Shown here: piece by piece, positions 63,987 to 64,000 of the stretch
Layout of the letters: each line of letters opens with the position of its first letter
Position numbering within the stretch: position 1 is the stretch's first letter
DNA from: Paenibacillus donghaensis
GTDB lineage: Bacteria > Bacillota > Bacilli > Paenibacillales > Paenibacillaceae
Direction: 5' to 3'
Assembly (NCBI RefSeq): GCF_002192415.1
Contig: NZ_CP021780.1
Span: 186,001-250,000 of the forward strand
DNA: 64,000 nucleotides
Translations under genes and position numbers: made by a program
The notes under the pieces: model-generated
What the model saw: only the letters and a program-made list of their open reading frames with translations
Told to the model about the DNA's origin: nothing
Databases searched by the model: none

Positions 63987-64000
63987 ATGACAGAAGCTGT
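63987..64000 (+). CDS. Start of the next gene, probably ECH2 decarboxylase (PksI type), cut by the window
   Basis: GGGAGGGG lies a few bases before an ATG at 63987; only M-T-E-A and part of a fifth codon are visible. The identity rests on position, since ECH2 follows ECH1 in such cassettes. The sequence itself does not show function. Confidence 0.45.

Noticed and set aside
1..64000. CRISPR arrays, tRNA/rRNA genes, insertion sequences
   Set aside because: Coding sequence fills nearly the whole window; repeats seen are conserved KS, DH, KR and ACP motifs.

Overview
All twelve recognisable genes lie on the + strand in one tight series. They encode most of a large trans-acyltransferase (trans-AT) polyketide synthase / nonribosomal peptide synthetase (PKS/NRPS) assembly line. 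Moderate GC content, strong AAAGGAG-type ribosome sites, ATGA start/stop overlaps and a pksE-I-like beta-branching cassette point to a Gram-positive, Bacillales-type host. Paenibacillus or a relative is my inference; there is no rRNA or other taxonomic marker.

Layout. PKS1 (1-7826, 5' end cut off by the window): FkbH-ACP loading unit, then KS1-DH(dead)-KR-MT-ACP. PKS2 (7846-19326): KS2-[pseudo-ACP]-DH-KR-ACP, KS3-DH-KR-ACP, KS4. PKS3 (19323-33761): DH-ACP completing module 4, KS5-DH-KR-[pseudo-ACP]-ACP, KS6-ACP-ACP-ER (beta-branching module), KS7-DH-KR. PKS4 (33767-39520): ACP-ACP completing module 7, non-elongating KS8-ACP, Cy-Cy. PKS5 (39517-55218): A(Ser)-PCP-Ox-Ox, non-elongating KS9-ACP, KS10-DH-KR-ACP, KS11-ACP, C-A-PCP. 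A hairpin terminator candidate follows at 55234-55263. PKS6 (55332-58955): an unusual KS12-KR(dead)-carrier protein. Then come a MATE exporter (58995-60419) and the HMG-CoA-synthase-type cassette: donor ACP, decarboxylating KS with Ser for Cys, HMGS, ECH1, and the first 14 bases of a gene in the ECH2 position.

How it should work (inference). The FkbH unit loads a three-carbon starter from 1,3-bisphosphoglycerate. Modules 1-5 build an alpha-methylated, polyunsaturated chain. Module 6 carries tandem ACPs with the beta-branching Trp flag, so the cassette installs a beta-methyl branch there and the adjacent ER can reduce it. After module 7 the chain crosses a non-elongating KS to a serine module that makes an oxazoline (Cy-Cy) and oxidises it to an oxazole (Ox-Ox). 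It then crosses a second non-elongating KS, is extended twice, receives one more amino acid, and may be extended once more by PKS6.

No AT domain, thioesterase or phosphopantetheinyl transferase is visible. At least the trans-AT and the release enzyme must be elsewhere. I do not recognise the whole assembly as a known pathway. The most unusual parts are the two serine-less pseudo-ACPs, the oxazole module with doubled Cy and doubled Ox flanked on both sides by dead-end KS domains, the split modules, and PKS6.
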